Notes under the pieces: generated by a model
Told to the model about the DNA's origin: nothing
Database searches by the model: none
Seen by the model: only the letters and a program-made list of their open reading frames with translations
Shown here: positions 46,542-58,468 of the stretch, piece after piece
How the letters are laid out: each line of letters starts with the position of its first letter
Position numbering within the stretch: the stretch's first letter is position 1
Position numbers and translations under genes: made by a program
DNA from: Liopterus haemorrhoidalis
Taxonomy: Eukaryota > Arthropoda > Insecta > Coleoptera > Dytiscidae
Assembly: GCA_963971575.1 (NCBI GenBank)
Contig: OZ020624.1
Location: 9,138,625-9,202,624, forward strand
Length of the DNA: 64,000 nucleotides
Direction: 5' to 3'

Positions 46542-48667
46542 TACGATTAAAAATGTCTTGCTGATATACAAGGTTTCGAATCAGTGTATTGCCAAAATAA
46601 GGCCCGCGGGATAGACCTGGCCAGCAAGTGCATTTAGTATGTGGCCGACGTAGCTATTTACTTTTTTCTTTTTTGGTCCACTCTTCTTCCGTCTTCCTTT
46701 TTTATTTTTCTTCGCCGAAGAGTCAGTTTAAAATTGAGCATAATAATTGTAAGATTCTATACATTTTATTATTCTCTCTGGTGTACTCTTATGAACCTAC
46801 TTGAAAGAAATATAAAAATATATTTGATAGTTTTATGTGTAGATTGGGTACAAAATACAGTTCTACAGAAATCCTCGTGAACGGCATTAATTATCAAGAA
46901 GCGAAAATTATAATATCTTAGCCATAATGCAAGGAAAGAAGTTGCAACATTACAATAACAATACACTGTGCTTTTGTGCATACAATTGTGTCCTATTTTT
47001 TCACATTAGTTCAGGCTGTTAGTGCTTAATAGCCTTGGTGGAAGTTGAAAAGGCGTTCTACTTTTTTTACCGACCTAAATATTTTTATGTTATCGAGGCA
47101 TGCAATATTTCTTCTTCTTAATAGAAATATATTATAATAAATATATTTAACTATGTAATGACGGCCATAAATCCTTTATAAATTTCTATAAATTTCCCAT
47201 TCTCTGTATGTGGTCAAAATGCGGAAAAGGTCAGATATTGTACAAATTTGAGAGAAAGGAGAATCTGGTAGTAATTTATAATTGTTGAGAAAGGTGTGTA
47301 GTGGAGAGAGATGGCGAGAGAGATTGGAAGTCTCTTCTTACCCGCTGTCAGTAAGAACATGGCACGCATTTCAGAAATAATGTTCTATTCATTTTAGTTG
47401 TTTGTTTGTATAGATACTTTCTCGTAAAGCATGTTTTAGACGTGCCTACACGAGACAGTTTGGTGCCGAATATTTAATAAATTAGTCATATTTCATATGT
47501 CTATTTAATACTTCTATATTTAAATTTCACCACGTGCAAAATGAGCAACGATTTGATCACGAATCTTATTAAAGATATTTCTGAAATAGAAGCAATTTTG
47601 GGACATTTGCATGTAACCACCGCGCTAAAATACAGTTTTTCTCAAAAATTCAAAAGAATTTTAAAGCAGTGTTCGCTATTAACAACTATTGATTTCAATG
47701 AAGTATTTAAAGATTGAATCATCATCATTAACTTCGATAGTATTTTCCACCATTCATGCTATTGATGACTTGAATTTTCTAATTTACTATTCCAATCTTT
47801 TTAGCGTCTTCATATTATTTCTATTTACTTATTTTTTTTAATATAACTTTCCTCAACTTTTTGACGACTGGCTCAGTGTGAAATGTTCTTTTTGTACGAT
47901 TATCTTTTATACGTTTTGCGGTCCTATGCCCTGATCCTAATATAATAGGTCCATTCCTTATGTCGTTTTCCAACGGTTTATTTTTGCCAAACGCAAGCGC
48001 AGGGTAATTTTAACACACACCCGCAAAGTCTGCGCGTTCGTCTGACAACAAACTGTTAGAACATTAAAAAACTCAAGGAACAGACCTTATATATAACAGA
48101 ATACCAACTACTAAGCTGGGTGTAAAAGTCAATAATTTAATAATAAATACATTTAAAATTCAGACTGCTCGGGGATAGGTCTAATCTGGATTTTTGAATT
48201 TTTCTTATTCTCAGGTAATATTTTTATAATTCGAATTTAAAAAAACGGAGTAAAGAAGAGATGACCAGGTGAATTTTGACAGTTAATGCATTAGTAAATA
48301 AAGCAAGTTTCATTTATTAAAATGAGCAGCTTTAAGAAAAATAAAGACAACATCTGACAAAGATGTGAACATAAAAATTGTCACCACAGAGAAAAATTCC
48401 TAAACTACGCGACTTTAGGAATTAGTATAAATTGTATTTAAATAGTATAAATTGTTTTAAGGCATCACATGTTGTATAAACTTACAAACTTTCTTGTTAT
48501 ATTATGGAAAAATGCCTAATTTAAATGTGTCTAATAATGCAAACCCTGTTGGCGTCGTTATGAACCGAAATTTAATTTACCTCTTTAATTTAATTTATTT
48601 CGTGCAACAATAAAGCCATTCATTCCCATCAGAAACGAATCATGAACGCAGCTTTAATATACGGCAT
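46542..48667. other. AT-rich intron with one small unrecognised frame
   Basis: Only the 47541-47717 frame stands out. A hAT-like scrap (AAGGCCCGCGGGATAG) lies near 46600. Confidence 0.35.
47541..47717 (+). CDS. 58-codon small ORF, unrecognised
   Basis: ATG 47541 with A at -3 (AAAATGAGC), stop TGA 47715-47717. Composition is protein-like: MSNDLITNLIKDISEIEAIL is amphipathic, followed by KYSFSQKFKRILKQC. I do not recognise the family; it could be a first exon, a retroelement start or chance. No splice donor was looked for exhaustively. Confidence 0.25.
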   Translation: MSNDLITNLIKDISEIEAILGHLHVTTALKYSFSQKFKRILKQCSLLTTIDFNEVFKD

Positions 48668-48800
48668 CGCTGACCGGCGTAGCGTAGTGCTAAAAAAAAT
48701 GTCGTTCAGTCATATAATATCTATAACGAAAAATTAGAATTGTCCTGGCTTATTGCCTTATAATATATAAAAAGCTACAAAAATGAAAAAACAAAAAAAA
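48668..48800 (+). mobile_element. tRNA-derived SINE, internally deleted copy
   Basis: GACCGGCGTAGCGTAGTG start, then deletion of the B-box region, then the same 3' part (ATTGTCCTGGCTTATTGCC) and an A-rich tail as in 54896-55036. Confidence 0.75.
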
Positions 48801-49418
48801 AATACGTAACAGCACACGTGATCGTACATTTGATATAGGTGATCAGATTATCTGATAGATGACCCTTTATACGAATATATAAAAATGGTAGTATATTTTG
48901 GCAACCAGTTATAAAAATAAAATAATGAAATGTTCTTTATAAAGCGTAAGATAATTGTCATCAAAGAACTTGCCACGAAAAACAAATAAAAAAGGTACAC
49001 TTCACATCCTTTGAAGAAGACAACAGTGTAGATCTTAAGAAAAGGTCCTATATTAGTATTTCTGCAAAACAGTGGTAAACCTAGTTCCTGGTAGACAGCC
49101 AACCATCTTCAGAGGCAAGGTGTTATAAGTCTCATATGTTGTATAGAAAAGTGTAGCATAGAATATAATTATTTCTGACACATAGATGATGTATTTTATG
49201 TTGTGTTAATAAAGTAATTTCAATGGTAATATAATTAACTTATTCCATGCGACACAACATAAATGAACAATGAAAAGGAAAATACAGTACACAAATGAAA
49301 AAAATGAGTTACGAGTTACATATTTTACATACACGCAAGATTGTGGATAAATAAGCAAATCGGACTTTTACTGTATTGGCGAATATTTACAGATAATGAT
49401 ATATTTGATATCCTAGCG
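48801..49418. other. AT-rich intron
   Basis: Nothing recognised. Confidence 0.4.
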
Positions 49419-50371
49419 CAGGGGTCCCCAAACTTTTTTGGCCATCGACCCCCAGAAGAGTTTTTCGACTTCTTATCGACCCCCTCTATTTTACAATTAC
49501 GTTATTATAATAGGACAAACATAAAATACGCTTATGTGATAGCTTAATATTGTTTATTGTACAATGTTTTTATTTATAATACATTTATCTAATTGCATTA
49601 CAATAATATTATTATTAAATAAAATTGCCTCTCATTGTCAATGTGACGGGTGTGGTTGGTGACTCTTTGCAAGATTAGCAATGTTGGGTTCAAAATTAGT
49701 TAATTTCAGCCTTAAATCGCCACGGATTTCTACATCTAACTTGATTCTCTGTTTTGTCAGGATGGCTAAAACCAGCCTCAAACATATACGAACTTGGAAA
49801 TGCTAGCAAAAAGGGAACTACCATTTCCGAAAGTTTGGGATATTTCTGTATAACATTTACATTAGTCCAAAAGTAACTTAAAGTAACATTTTTAAAAAGC
49901 GTTCTAGCTTCAAGATCAACTGATAATTAAATAAGTTCATCTTGTATATTACTTTCGATGTTTTGAACATCTGCAGAAAAGGGCGCGATAATCCAATCTG
50001 GGATGTGCATGTTCCATAAATCCTCAAAACGCAATTTAAAATCCTCGCTCAATTTTTGAAGATACTTTGTGTATATTTCCAAGTTTTCATCCTTTACTTC
50101 CAACTGTCGCAAATTCGAAAAATATTGAAAATCTCTTCGTAACAAAGAAGATCTAATTTAACTTAGAAGTCTAAAAGAAGTGTCCGAGCTTGAATAATCG
50201 TAACATCTTTACCTTGTAACCGGGTCTGGATGTCATTAACTGTGTAGCTATACAGTTATATATTAAAATTATACTAGTAATTTTTAACTTTTTTCCATAG
50301 ACCCCCAATCGACCCCTAACAATGTCATATCGACCCCCGGGGGTCGATATCGACCACTTTGGGGACCCCTG
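49419..50371 (-). mobile_element. hAT element, truncated interior, perfect 8-bp duplication
   Basis: Target duplication TCCTAGCG at 49411-49418 and 50372-50379. Ends CAGGGGTCCCCAAAC and inverted GTGGTCGATATCGAC...GGGGACCCCTG. TCGACCCCC repeats lie near both ends. The minus strand holds a decayed hAT transposase C-terminus. Confidence 0.92.
49660..50145 (-). pseudogene. hAT transposase C-terminal remnant
   Basis: Frame 50145-49927 reads LRFEDLWNMHIPDWIIAPFS, a hAT spacer typical of SCAND3/ZBED-like transposases. After a stop and frameshift, the dimerisation motif SSYMFEAGFS, then KSHQPHPSH, can be read down to about 49670. The BED finger and catalytic N-terminal half are absent. Confidence 0.75.
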
Positions 50372-50379
50372 TCCTAGCG

Positions 50380-51605
50380 TCTACCGTTTTCTGTCACGTT
50401 TGTCTTCTTCATCTAGTCCTCAATTCTTCATTTTGTTGGCAATCAAATAACGCAATCGGAGGTATCCGATTTCCATATTTTTCAGGGTCTTCTTTTTTGT
50501 CTTGCAGTGGGATAGTACTGACATTTAAGGCGTTTATGTTTATTCAATCCACAAGAGTACTAACATTGTTCTGTTGAGGTCACAAGATTAGTCGGATTGC
50601 TCAAATTTTGTTAACATTTTCGTAAGCAATATAAGTCTGAAGTTAAGTAGTGACGCCTGGTGACAGTGGCGTTAAATGCAACTGTCAAATTTCTGTCCTT
50701 GATTACAACTGCTACCTCGGTTTGTTTTATAAATATGAGTTTATTACCAATAAAAGAATGCTATCACAAACGGCACTTTTGTTGCGTTATGTTTACATCA
50801 CTTTCCAATTGGCTGTAAGATTCAATTTACCCGCGCTAACCCCCACCACCAGCAATCCATTAATCCCAGCAATTCTGCCAGATCATCGGGCTGTTTAGAA
50901 ATGCTCGGAGCGCTCTGGCAGATCAATCGGATGGACTAAAAATAAGCTAATATGTACGCTCCGACTGAGTTTATGAACGAATCGGGAGTTATTGGATCGC
51001 TCGGATTAATCTGACTGACTAAACGTAAACACCTATAGTTTTCGGCATACATCACCCATAGTCACCCATGTAGTCATCTATCTCCAACTTTGTCGATTCA
51101 TATCAGCATTCTCTTTGTCTAGTTGTTCTGTTTAGACGCTGTTATTCAGTTTAATTGCACGCCACTGTAGTTATTTTCTTACAATGTACACCATTGTATT
51201 TATTCAGTAATTCTGTAATCCATAACTGTGATCATACTTGGTAAAGTACACATGCATGTATACCAATATTTCATTTTCGGCCGCAATTTTTGTCAAGGCG
51301 CACATGAATAATTATAATAAGGGCAGTAAATCATACATTTTCAATATACCTCGGTTAGTACGCAGTCCATTTCAAAATTCACAGGCACTATGCAATTAAC
51401 TCATATATGCAATAAATAATAATTAAATCTGACGTCCTATTTATTAGTACATGATTAATTTCGCGATTGTATTCAATTATGATGGGGTGCATTTAACGTG
51501 TCAATGTATAGGTTCCTTAAAAACGGTTAACGAATATTGAACAATGAACAACGGTAACTATGTTGATTTTATCAATAACAATAATTAATGTAAAATAATA
51601 AAATA
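50380..51605. other. AT-rich intron
   Basis: 50860-51030 is richer in GATC and TCGG words, with imperfect inverted similarity, but no element was defined. Confidence 0.35.
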
Positions 51606-52480
51606 CAAGGTGTCTCAAAAGAAATTTTATATTTAGTGGATCGATTAAAAAAAAAGTAAGCCGTATATAGAAAAAATGTTTATTAATTATTAAAATACAC
51701 TTTTTGGGGATTTATTTCTTAAAAATAATATCGTCTAAATGTAGACCCTCGCGTTCTCGGCACTCATTTAATCGAACAGTAAAATTACTTATGACGTCTC
51801 GGCAGGTGGACTCAGGGATGGCTGCCATTTCGTGACGGATATTTTCTTTCAAATGCGCCAGTGAAGTCGGTTTACTGGCGTAAACATTAGATTTAAGATA
51901 ACCCCATAGGAAAAAGTCCATAGGGGTTAAATCTGGACTGCGTGGAGGCCAATTTATGTCACCTCTCCGGGAGATCAATTTGCCTGAGAAAATTTCACGA
52001 ACACGTGGCCGAGACATATTGGACGTGTGTGAAGTTGCTCCGTCCTGTTGGAACCATGTTCTTTGGTTATAGCCAGGAAAGTTTTGCAGTTCAGGTACCA
52101 AGAAGTTGTCTAACATCTCCACATAACGCTCTGAATTCACTGTAACTGCACGCCCCCTTTCGTCTTCAAAAAAGTAAGGGCCGATAATTCCTCGCGCCGA
52201 CATCGCAGCCCATACGGTCACTTTAGGCGAATGTAAGGGTTTCTGATGTTTGCGTTTCGGATTCGTTGCACTCCAGTAGCAGCAGTTCTGCTTATTTACG
52301 TGGCCATTAAGATGAAAATGAGCTTCATCCGAAAACAAAATGTTGGTAAACGTTGAAAATCGCTCAATCACCTGATTTACAAAATTAAGCCTCTGACTGG
52401 CATCTTGGGGCTTTAATTCTTGCACCAATTGAATTTTGTAGGGATGCAGCTTTAGATCTTTGGGGGGCGTTCTGGGCGTT
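51606..52480 (-). mobile_element. IS630/Tc1-mariner element, 5'-truncated
   Basis: 3' end CAAGGTGTCTCAAAAGAAAT after TA at 51604-51605. It contains the best-preserved transposase frame of the window and stops at a run of C (52481-52494); the 5' end is missing. Confidence 0.8.
51712..52480 (-). pseudogene. DDE_3-type transposase (DD41D spacing), N-terminus missing
   Basis: An uninterrupted frame of about 250 codons on the minus strand; it is open upstream of 52428 (there is no ATG, the codon there is TTG). LKLHPYKIQLVQELKPQD is the end of the DNA-binding part. Catalytic motifs: ILFSDEAHFHLNGHV (first D), RTWFQQDGATSHT (second D) and PRSPDLTPMDFFLWGYLK (third D). 41 residues separate the second and third D, hence DD41D. 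IS630-type transposases of this kind often start with a DUF4817 domain like that at 31613. The retained catalytic domain is stop-free, so the insertion may be young. The missing N-terminus makes it non-functional as read. Confidence 0.85.
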
Positions 52481-52518
52481 AACCCCCCCCCCCCGAAATA
52501 ATAGAAGAGCCATTTTTT

Positions 52519-53213
52519 ACTTGCCCGACCTTAATATATAAGGGGCAAGTATTGTAATCGCGAAAATTTTCGATGTCGAGATTTTGACGGATGACCACGT
52601 TTCACGTCCAGGGAATCCAAAAAACCTATTTTCGAAGTGCCGTCCGTATGTGTGTGTGTGTGTCTGTGTGTCTGTGTGTATACACGATAACTCAAAAACG
52701 GTTTAACTTAAAGAGTTCGTTCTGGTACTAAAAAATTCTCCTATTAAATGGAAAGAACCCTATTGTTTTTTATGAAAATCGGTTGACTAGAAATGGGAGT
52801 TTACTCTTGTCGATTTTAAGATTTTTGCGAATATTTAGCAACAGAAAAATATTTCGAAAAAATTTATTGAACAAAAGTTACTATAAATGCAATAACTAAT
52901 AACTTTTATTTGAGACGTTTTTTGATAAAACGAAAAATTTCGAAAAAATTTTGTAAAATTATTTGAAATTTTTCCAAGTCTCAATTTTTTCATACTTATA
53001 TGTAACGTTTCCATGGTCATAATAATTAATTCGTAACTAGTAAAGCAAGCCTTGGACAAAAATTTGTATAGAACATAATTTGATGTATTTTTGAAGATTT
53101 ATCTAAATATTTATTATTTTTTTTTTAAATTTACATTTTTTTTTTAATATTTTTTTTTATGGGAGGGCAAGTCTAGCGGAGGTTTCCCTTCGCCACTGGT
53201 TTTACTTATCAGT
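52519..53213. repeat. family G repeat, copy 2, with family H block
   Basis: Same ends as 22931-23453, shorter (GT/CTGT)n at 52648-52680, plus a 207-bp block (52776-52982) shared with family H 33665-33865. Confidence 0.8.
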
Positions 53214-54428
53214 TAAAAAAATTACGATTTTTTTCTGCTCATCAGTTTAAAAAAATTATCTTAAATAAAATGTATTTTATATTCACTCACATAAACATTA
53301 TCTGAACCGAAATAAACCGATATTTTTTTTCGGTTCAGTTCCGGTTTTCGTTCCGACAAAAATAACGGTTTTTGTCGGTTTTCGATTTTCAGTTCAGTTC
53401 CGGTTCGAAGCCCTACTTATTTCAATACAACAGTAAGTTAAAAACGTATAAAATTACGTTAAATGGATGTTATTTAAAAATAAAGTTCTGTTGAATGAAA
53501 GGGAAATAAAGATTTTACGTGTTGTTCTTTTGACTTTGTTTGTAGTGAACTACATAAGTTCTTAAGTCTGACAACTGTTCCATGTCGATGGAATATAAGA
53601 TATGCCTTACCTAACAATATGTATTACAAATGATTTGCAAAATTTATTAACAAAACAAAAACTTCAATCGAATAACAGTTAAAGCACCGTACACGATTGT
53701 CCTAGAAAGTGACTTCTCAGTAAGTACACTATCGGCATGTTCCATCACTTTTTCCTACTGCTTTACAATGTCTGACTAAACAAATAAACAAAAATTATGT
53801 TTACATGAATGTTCAGATATCACAGAAAACGTAAGATCTAGGCCAGATTATATGATCATTCGAAAGTGGTGATAAATTTAAAAATTCTAACCTACACATA
53901 TTCAAATGTGTGCTAATGGTAAATTTTTTTGAGTAAGAGAACATTTTTACAGTTAGAATCATATAAAAAGTTTATATCAAAATTATTAACAGCAATATTA
54001 ATAAATCATAAAATTTTTTGATTTAATTTTCAATATAAATTATAATTCGTTTTTTGCAATTATGAGTTTCTCATTTTAAAAATGTCTTTTTTGGCAGTAG
54101 GTATTTTTATTGATAAAAGCCGAAGACATTAAAAATTAATTGAATTAACAAAAATTGTGACTAATGGTAGAAAGTTAAGTTGTAATGTGCTTTTCTGGAT
54201 TAATTTGTTTAAAATAAACATTTACTTTTTTCATTCAGAAATCAGGAATTATAAAAACAAATATATCATCCTAGAATGTATGTCAGTTTTATTTTGAAGA
54301 TTTACTAAAAAAGTTATGTGGTTTAATATGACTTTCCAATTAGTTCTCTCTCGCTTTGGGTACTGTCTGTTGATTTTTGCCCTGATTTGCACAATTCCTC
54401 CATGTTACTCTGGTAAATCTTCTGTTAA
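53214..54428. other. AT-rich intron with a hAT-like end at 53297-53415
   Basis: GGTTCAGTTCCGGTT repeats ending GGTTCGAAGCCCTA at 53415 look like a hAT right end; no partner. The rest is unremarkable. Confidence 0.4.
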
Positions 54429-54516
54429 CCCTTTACCGCACAGTGTGCCATATATGTCACATTTCGATTTTTATTTTTTTTTACTTTTAAAACTGAATAA
54501 GAACGTTACTTCATGA

Positions 54517-54730
54517 ATGTTCATATATGCCACATACACAGCAATGGATCCTGCAGTATCTCAAGTAATAGGCTGCATTAGATTTGAGGATATCAAGCGG
54601 AATTTGCACTTCAACGATAACTCTGAATTTATTGAGAAAGGACAACTAGAAGATACGACCTTTTGTTTCAAAAATTCGAGGGCGACTGCTTTTAATCCCT
54701 AATGAAGAACACCTAGCAATTAACGAGTAA
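54517..54730 (+). pseudogene. piggyBac transposase fragment
   Basis: RFEDIKRNLHFNDNSEF is a signature piggyBac transposase segment. After a frameshift near 54665, LLLIPNEEHLAINE (K/N-EEHLA-I-D/N-E motif just before the first catalytic D) follows. About 55 codons remain, with a large internal deletion. Confidence 0.8.
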
Positions 54731-54895
54731 ATAATACGGAATCATTTTCTTTTGTAACATAATGTAGAATCATAATGTTCCATGTATGGCACAAACCCTA
54801 AATTATTATTTTAATTATTATTTTTTCATAAAAATAATAATTAATATTTTAAATATATTTTTTTAATTAATTTTTCTATCAATAAGAACCAATTC

Positions 54896-55036
54896 GCCGA
54901 CCGGCGTAGCGTAGTGGTAACACATGTGCTCTGCGTTGCGAAGGTCTCGGGTTCGAATCCCGTTCAGGCATGGACATTTTCTCAAATAAAAATTGTCCTG
55001 GCTAATTGCAAAAGCAGCAAAGGCCATTAAAAAAAA
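54896..55036 (+). mobile_element. tRNA-derived SINE, full copy, 141 bp
   Basis: A box TAGCGTAGTGG (54907-54917), B box GGTTCGAATCC (54950-54960), tRNA-unrelated part, A-rich tail. Target duplication AAGAACCAATTC (54884-54895) against AAGAACCCATTC (55037-55048), one mismatch. Inserted in the piggyBac element. Confidence 0.88.
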
Positions 55037-55104
55037 AAGAACCCATTCCTAATGCTCATAGATTATCTCAGCCAAAAATAAAAATTCATGCAGTAAAGGG
55101 TTAA

Positions 55105-55645
55105 GTTATTTCAATTATCGCATGATTAAGAATTTCTTCTTATTTGTCCGATCTTTATTCGGTCGATGGAGAAAACAAGCTTTGTGCTGATCCCAATTGG
55201 TTGTCCATTTTTGAAAAATATACCAGTCCCTCTATTGTCAATCCTTCTACATTGTTCGTCCAATTCTTTATTTCTTCTCTTCGTCCATTTTACAACGTCT
55301 CGAATATTACAGACTTCGATTTACTGGTCTTCTTGTCTTCTAGGTTTATTTATTTATTTCGTATTGCTACATGTTTAGTACAATGTTTAAAAAATAAATA
55401 AAATAAAATAATAGGTTCCCAACTCCTAGATAGACGTATAGGGGCAGAGAAGGTAAGTTCTCCGTTTATTGACCGCCGGTCATAGTTATGAAAGCCACGT
55501 GATCAGTGTGACGTCTCAACCGGTCCTATTATCTCAATTATATAATGTTTAATTTTCTTTATTGTTATTTAACAAATTTACTTAAATTAAGTGATAACTA
55601 TATTTCGTAGGCTTAGTTTTCGTCCTTCCAGGACTTAGTCCATTC
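55105..55645. other. AT-rich intron
   Basis: Nothing recognised. Confidence 0.4.
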
Positions 55646-55967
55646 TGGTATGGCAGTGTTTCCCAAAGTTTCGACATATGTGTAGCCCTTCCAAAATTTT
55701 CGTAACACTGAGTACCCCCCCCCCCAACCCAATAGGTAAAATCGTATATATTTTATTAACAATAAAAAAATATTTATTATTTTTGTATTGTTAATTAAAT
55801 AAATATAATGGTAATAAAGTGATAATAGTAAACAATAAATAAACGCCATTTTAAACTGAAGTAATTTAACTTATTATTATTTTTGTTTTTATAAATGTTC
55901 GATTTAAATTTTGAAAACAATTGGTCCCATTCTATCATTAAAAGCTATTATTGTAATGGTCAGTGGC

Positions 55968-56217
55968 CAGAGCCGTAGCAACGCCCTGGCATCGGGGCAA
56001 GTGCCAGGGGCGCGAGGCCTGAGGGGCGCCATCGTGCGTTTTTTGTTGATCATACCTTGTATTTTAGAAGTGAGGACCTTTTCTTTTAGATCGTCACTTT
56101 TCACCTGTCTATTGAAATAAAAATAAAAATGATGCCCTTCTTAAATAAAATGAAAAAAGATAAAAAGGGCGCTGTTAAGTATATGCCACGGGCGCCAAAA
56201 ACATTGCTACGACTCTG
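55968..56217. mobile_element. nested TIR element with one 40-bp unit
   Basis: CAGAGCCGTAGCAA (55968) and inverted TTGCTACGACTCTG (ends 56217), GC-rich GGGGCGCC motifs, and the 40-bp unit TTGTATTTTAGAAGTGAGGA at 56058. Target duplication not clear. Confidence 0.65.
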
Positions 56218-56407
56218 AATAATGGCAATAAAGTAATAATAATAATAATAATCAATAAATAACAAATTATATTACAAATAACATTAATATAATTACATTT
56301 GTTAATGAGAAGGATGACATTGTTTATGTTGAGGCGTTTATGAAAGGACAATGCGCCAGCTATCACTGTAAAGTGTAAATCAACACTTACTTGATCATTC
56401 CTAGCGT

Positions 56408-56735
56408 CAGGGCCGCCCTAGCATTTGCGGGGCCTGGGGCAAAACTGGAATTGCGGGGCCTCAAAACTGGATTTGCGGGGCCCCATCTATATATATATTG
56501 AATAACGATATTTTCTTTAATATTGTTAACTATTAACAATAGTACAAAAGTACACATACTTATATTCAATGAAAATATTTTTTTTTTTTCAACTGTTTAT
56601 AAAACTTGGAATAATATTTTTAATGTATTTTATTATTTTATCACTTGATGGTTGAAGCACATCGAAGCGCGGGGCCCTTAAAGGCGCGGGGCCTGGGGCG
56701 GGTGCCCCACTTACCCCCGCCTAGGGGCGGCCATG
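56408..56735. mobile_element. nested hAT MITE, perfect 8-bp duplication, 328 bp
   Basis: Target duplication CCTAGCGT (56400-56407, 56736-56743). Ends CAGGGCCGCCCTAG and inverted CTAGGGGCGGCCATG. GCGGGGCC repeats near both ends. Confidence 0.92.
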
Positions 56736-56997
56736 CCTAGCGTACCCCTTACAAACCCTTCCCGTACCTCCAGGGGTACGCGTACCACACTTTAGGAAAC
56801 ACTGTGGTATGGGATCAAAATCTAATTGGGTTTCCCTGTGGTCTAGCTTGATTGGGTGCCTCTTAAATTAACTCCTTCAATTACTAGTATAATTTTTATG
56901 GATCTGCTCATTTGTTTCGTTTTCTTACATTTTGCTCCTTCAGTGACCTTTCTGAGTTTGGGCAGTCAGTACAGTGCATATATTATTAATATCTTAA

Positions 56998-57248
56998 CTT
57001 CGTGCGGAACTAGATTTTGAAATCTAATGATTTTTATTGAATGAATGGGACTTAAAAACTGTTTGTTTATGAGAGTTTGATTTTTAAATAATAAATGAAA
57101 TATTACCTTAACAACTGTATAACAAATCAATTGAAACATAAACTGAAATATTTTGGCCAAATTAGCTGACATTAAAAATATCACTTCATATTTGTGATGT
57201 AGGCATGTAATATTAAATAAATAAATTACTATCTAGTTCCGCACGAAG
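56998..57248. mobile_element. MITE, 251 bp
   Basis: CTTCGTGCGGAACTAGAT (56998-57015) with perfect inverted copy ending at 57248. AT-rich interior; superfamily unknown. Confidence 0.75.
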
Positions 57249-58468
57249 AAATATATAATAAATTAACTAAAATTAGTCATTAAATGTCCTTGGCCACCTT
57301 TCTTCTTTCATCCCTTCAACGTGGTCTTATAATATTCTATTGTGCAACCTTTTTGTCAAGTCCAAGTCAACAGTCCTTACACTATTATTTTTTTTTTAAA
57401 TTTATCTCTGACAAGTCATATTCATCCACATAAGTTGTTAATTTTTCTACGAATATGTGAAAAATTTGTCGTTGGCTTTTCTTGTTTTTTATTTTTACTC
57501 CATATGCTTCCATATAGTGCTCGATTGGACAATTTACTATTATGATCTTGTCATCCTTATCTGCATTCTGTTCTTTTAAGTTCAATTATTATTTTGAAAG
57601 AAGAATAGAACAAAAAATGTTAATTCAAAGCAATTTATTCTTCAAAAGAAATTTTAATGTCAGAAGAAGTCACACCTATTATTATTTAAAGACCTTGCTG
57701 TTGCCATAAACATTGAAAATAAATATATATATGAATGAAATCTTCAATGTTAATTATCAAAGATTTTCATAATTTTCAATGACTCCCACATTTAAAACAT
57801 CTATAAACAATCTTTTCGTAAAATTGTTAGAAAGTCGAGAGTTAAAAATATGATTAATAAAAGTCAATATTTTAAATTGAATTAATAAATAAAAAAGTTA
57901 CGGTAAATATTGATAAATCCATTCAAAAATTAACATTTCGAAACCTGACCTACGTGAAAATTAATACAGTCAGAGTTGAAAGTATCATAAATTATAAATC
58001 AACAAAACATATGTATAGGCTTATGTAAACAGATGTACAAGTTGAAGCCTACACGTATCATCTATTCCAAAAACTCTCTAAATTTTTATTTGGGTCATTA
58101 CAACGTGATATTAATGATTTCATTGAAATTTTGACACTTCAAAATACGTTGAAATGAATGCTATATCTGATATTAATCAAGTGAGCACGCCTAGTCAGGA
58201 TATGAAGCTAAAACCAAGAACAAATTCAGAAAACAAATCATTCAGCTGTCAAATTAGCTTAATGTGAAAAAAAGTTGATTTTTTTATGTAAGAATCGAAA
58301 GGAAGTGTACGTGATTGAGTAGTTGAAAGTTTGAGATATAAATCTATAGAGCATACATTTTTATTTTATTTTTGGTAGTTTAGACAGAGTTTCCTACACT
58401 ATATAAGTTACGTGAAGAGCGTGACGTTTCAAGTGACCCTTTTTTCCATGTATAAACCCAGGTACTCA
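57249..58468. other. AT-rich intron
   Basis: Nothing recognised. Confidence 0.4.

Larger units (their letters stand above)
54429..55100 (+). mobile_element. piggyBac element with transposase relic and nested SINE
   Basis: TTAA on both sides (54425-54428, 55101-55104). Ends CCCTTTACCGCA and inverted TGCAGTAAAGGG, the CCC...GGG and TTAA hallmarks of piggyBac. A subterminal repeat TGCCATATATGTCACA recurs as CATGTATGGCACA. Confidence 0.88.
55654..56804. mobile_element. hAT element (non-autonomous) with two nested elements
   Basis: Perfect 8-bp duplication TGGTATGG (55646-55653, 56805-56812). Ends CAGTGTTTCCCAAAGT and inverted ACTTTAGGAAACACTG. GTACCCC repeats lie near both ends. It contains elements at 55968-56217 and 56408-56735. 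Confidence 0.92.

Noticed and set aside
50860..51030. Possible inverted-repeat element with GATC/TCGG-rich words
   Set aside because: The inverted similarity is too weak and no ends or duplication could be defined.
57385..57585. 66-codon Lys/Glu-rich minus-strand frame
   Set aside because: No recognisable motif, AT-rich surroundings; likely chance.
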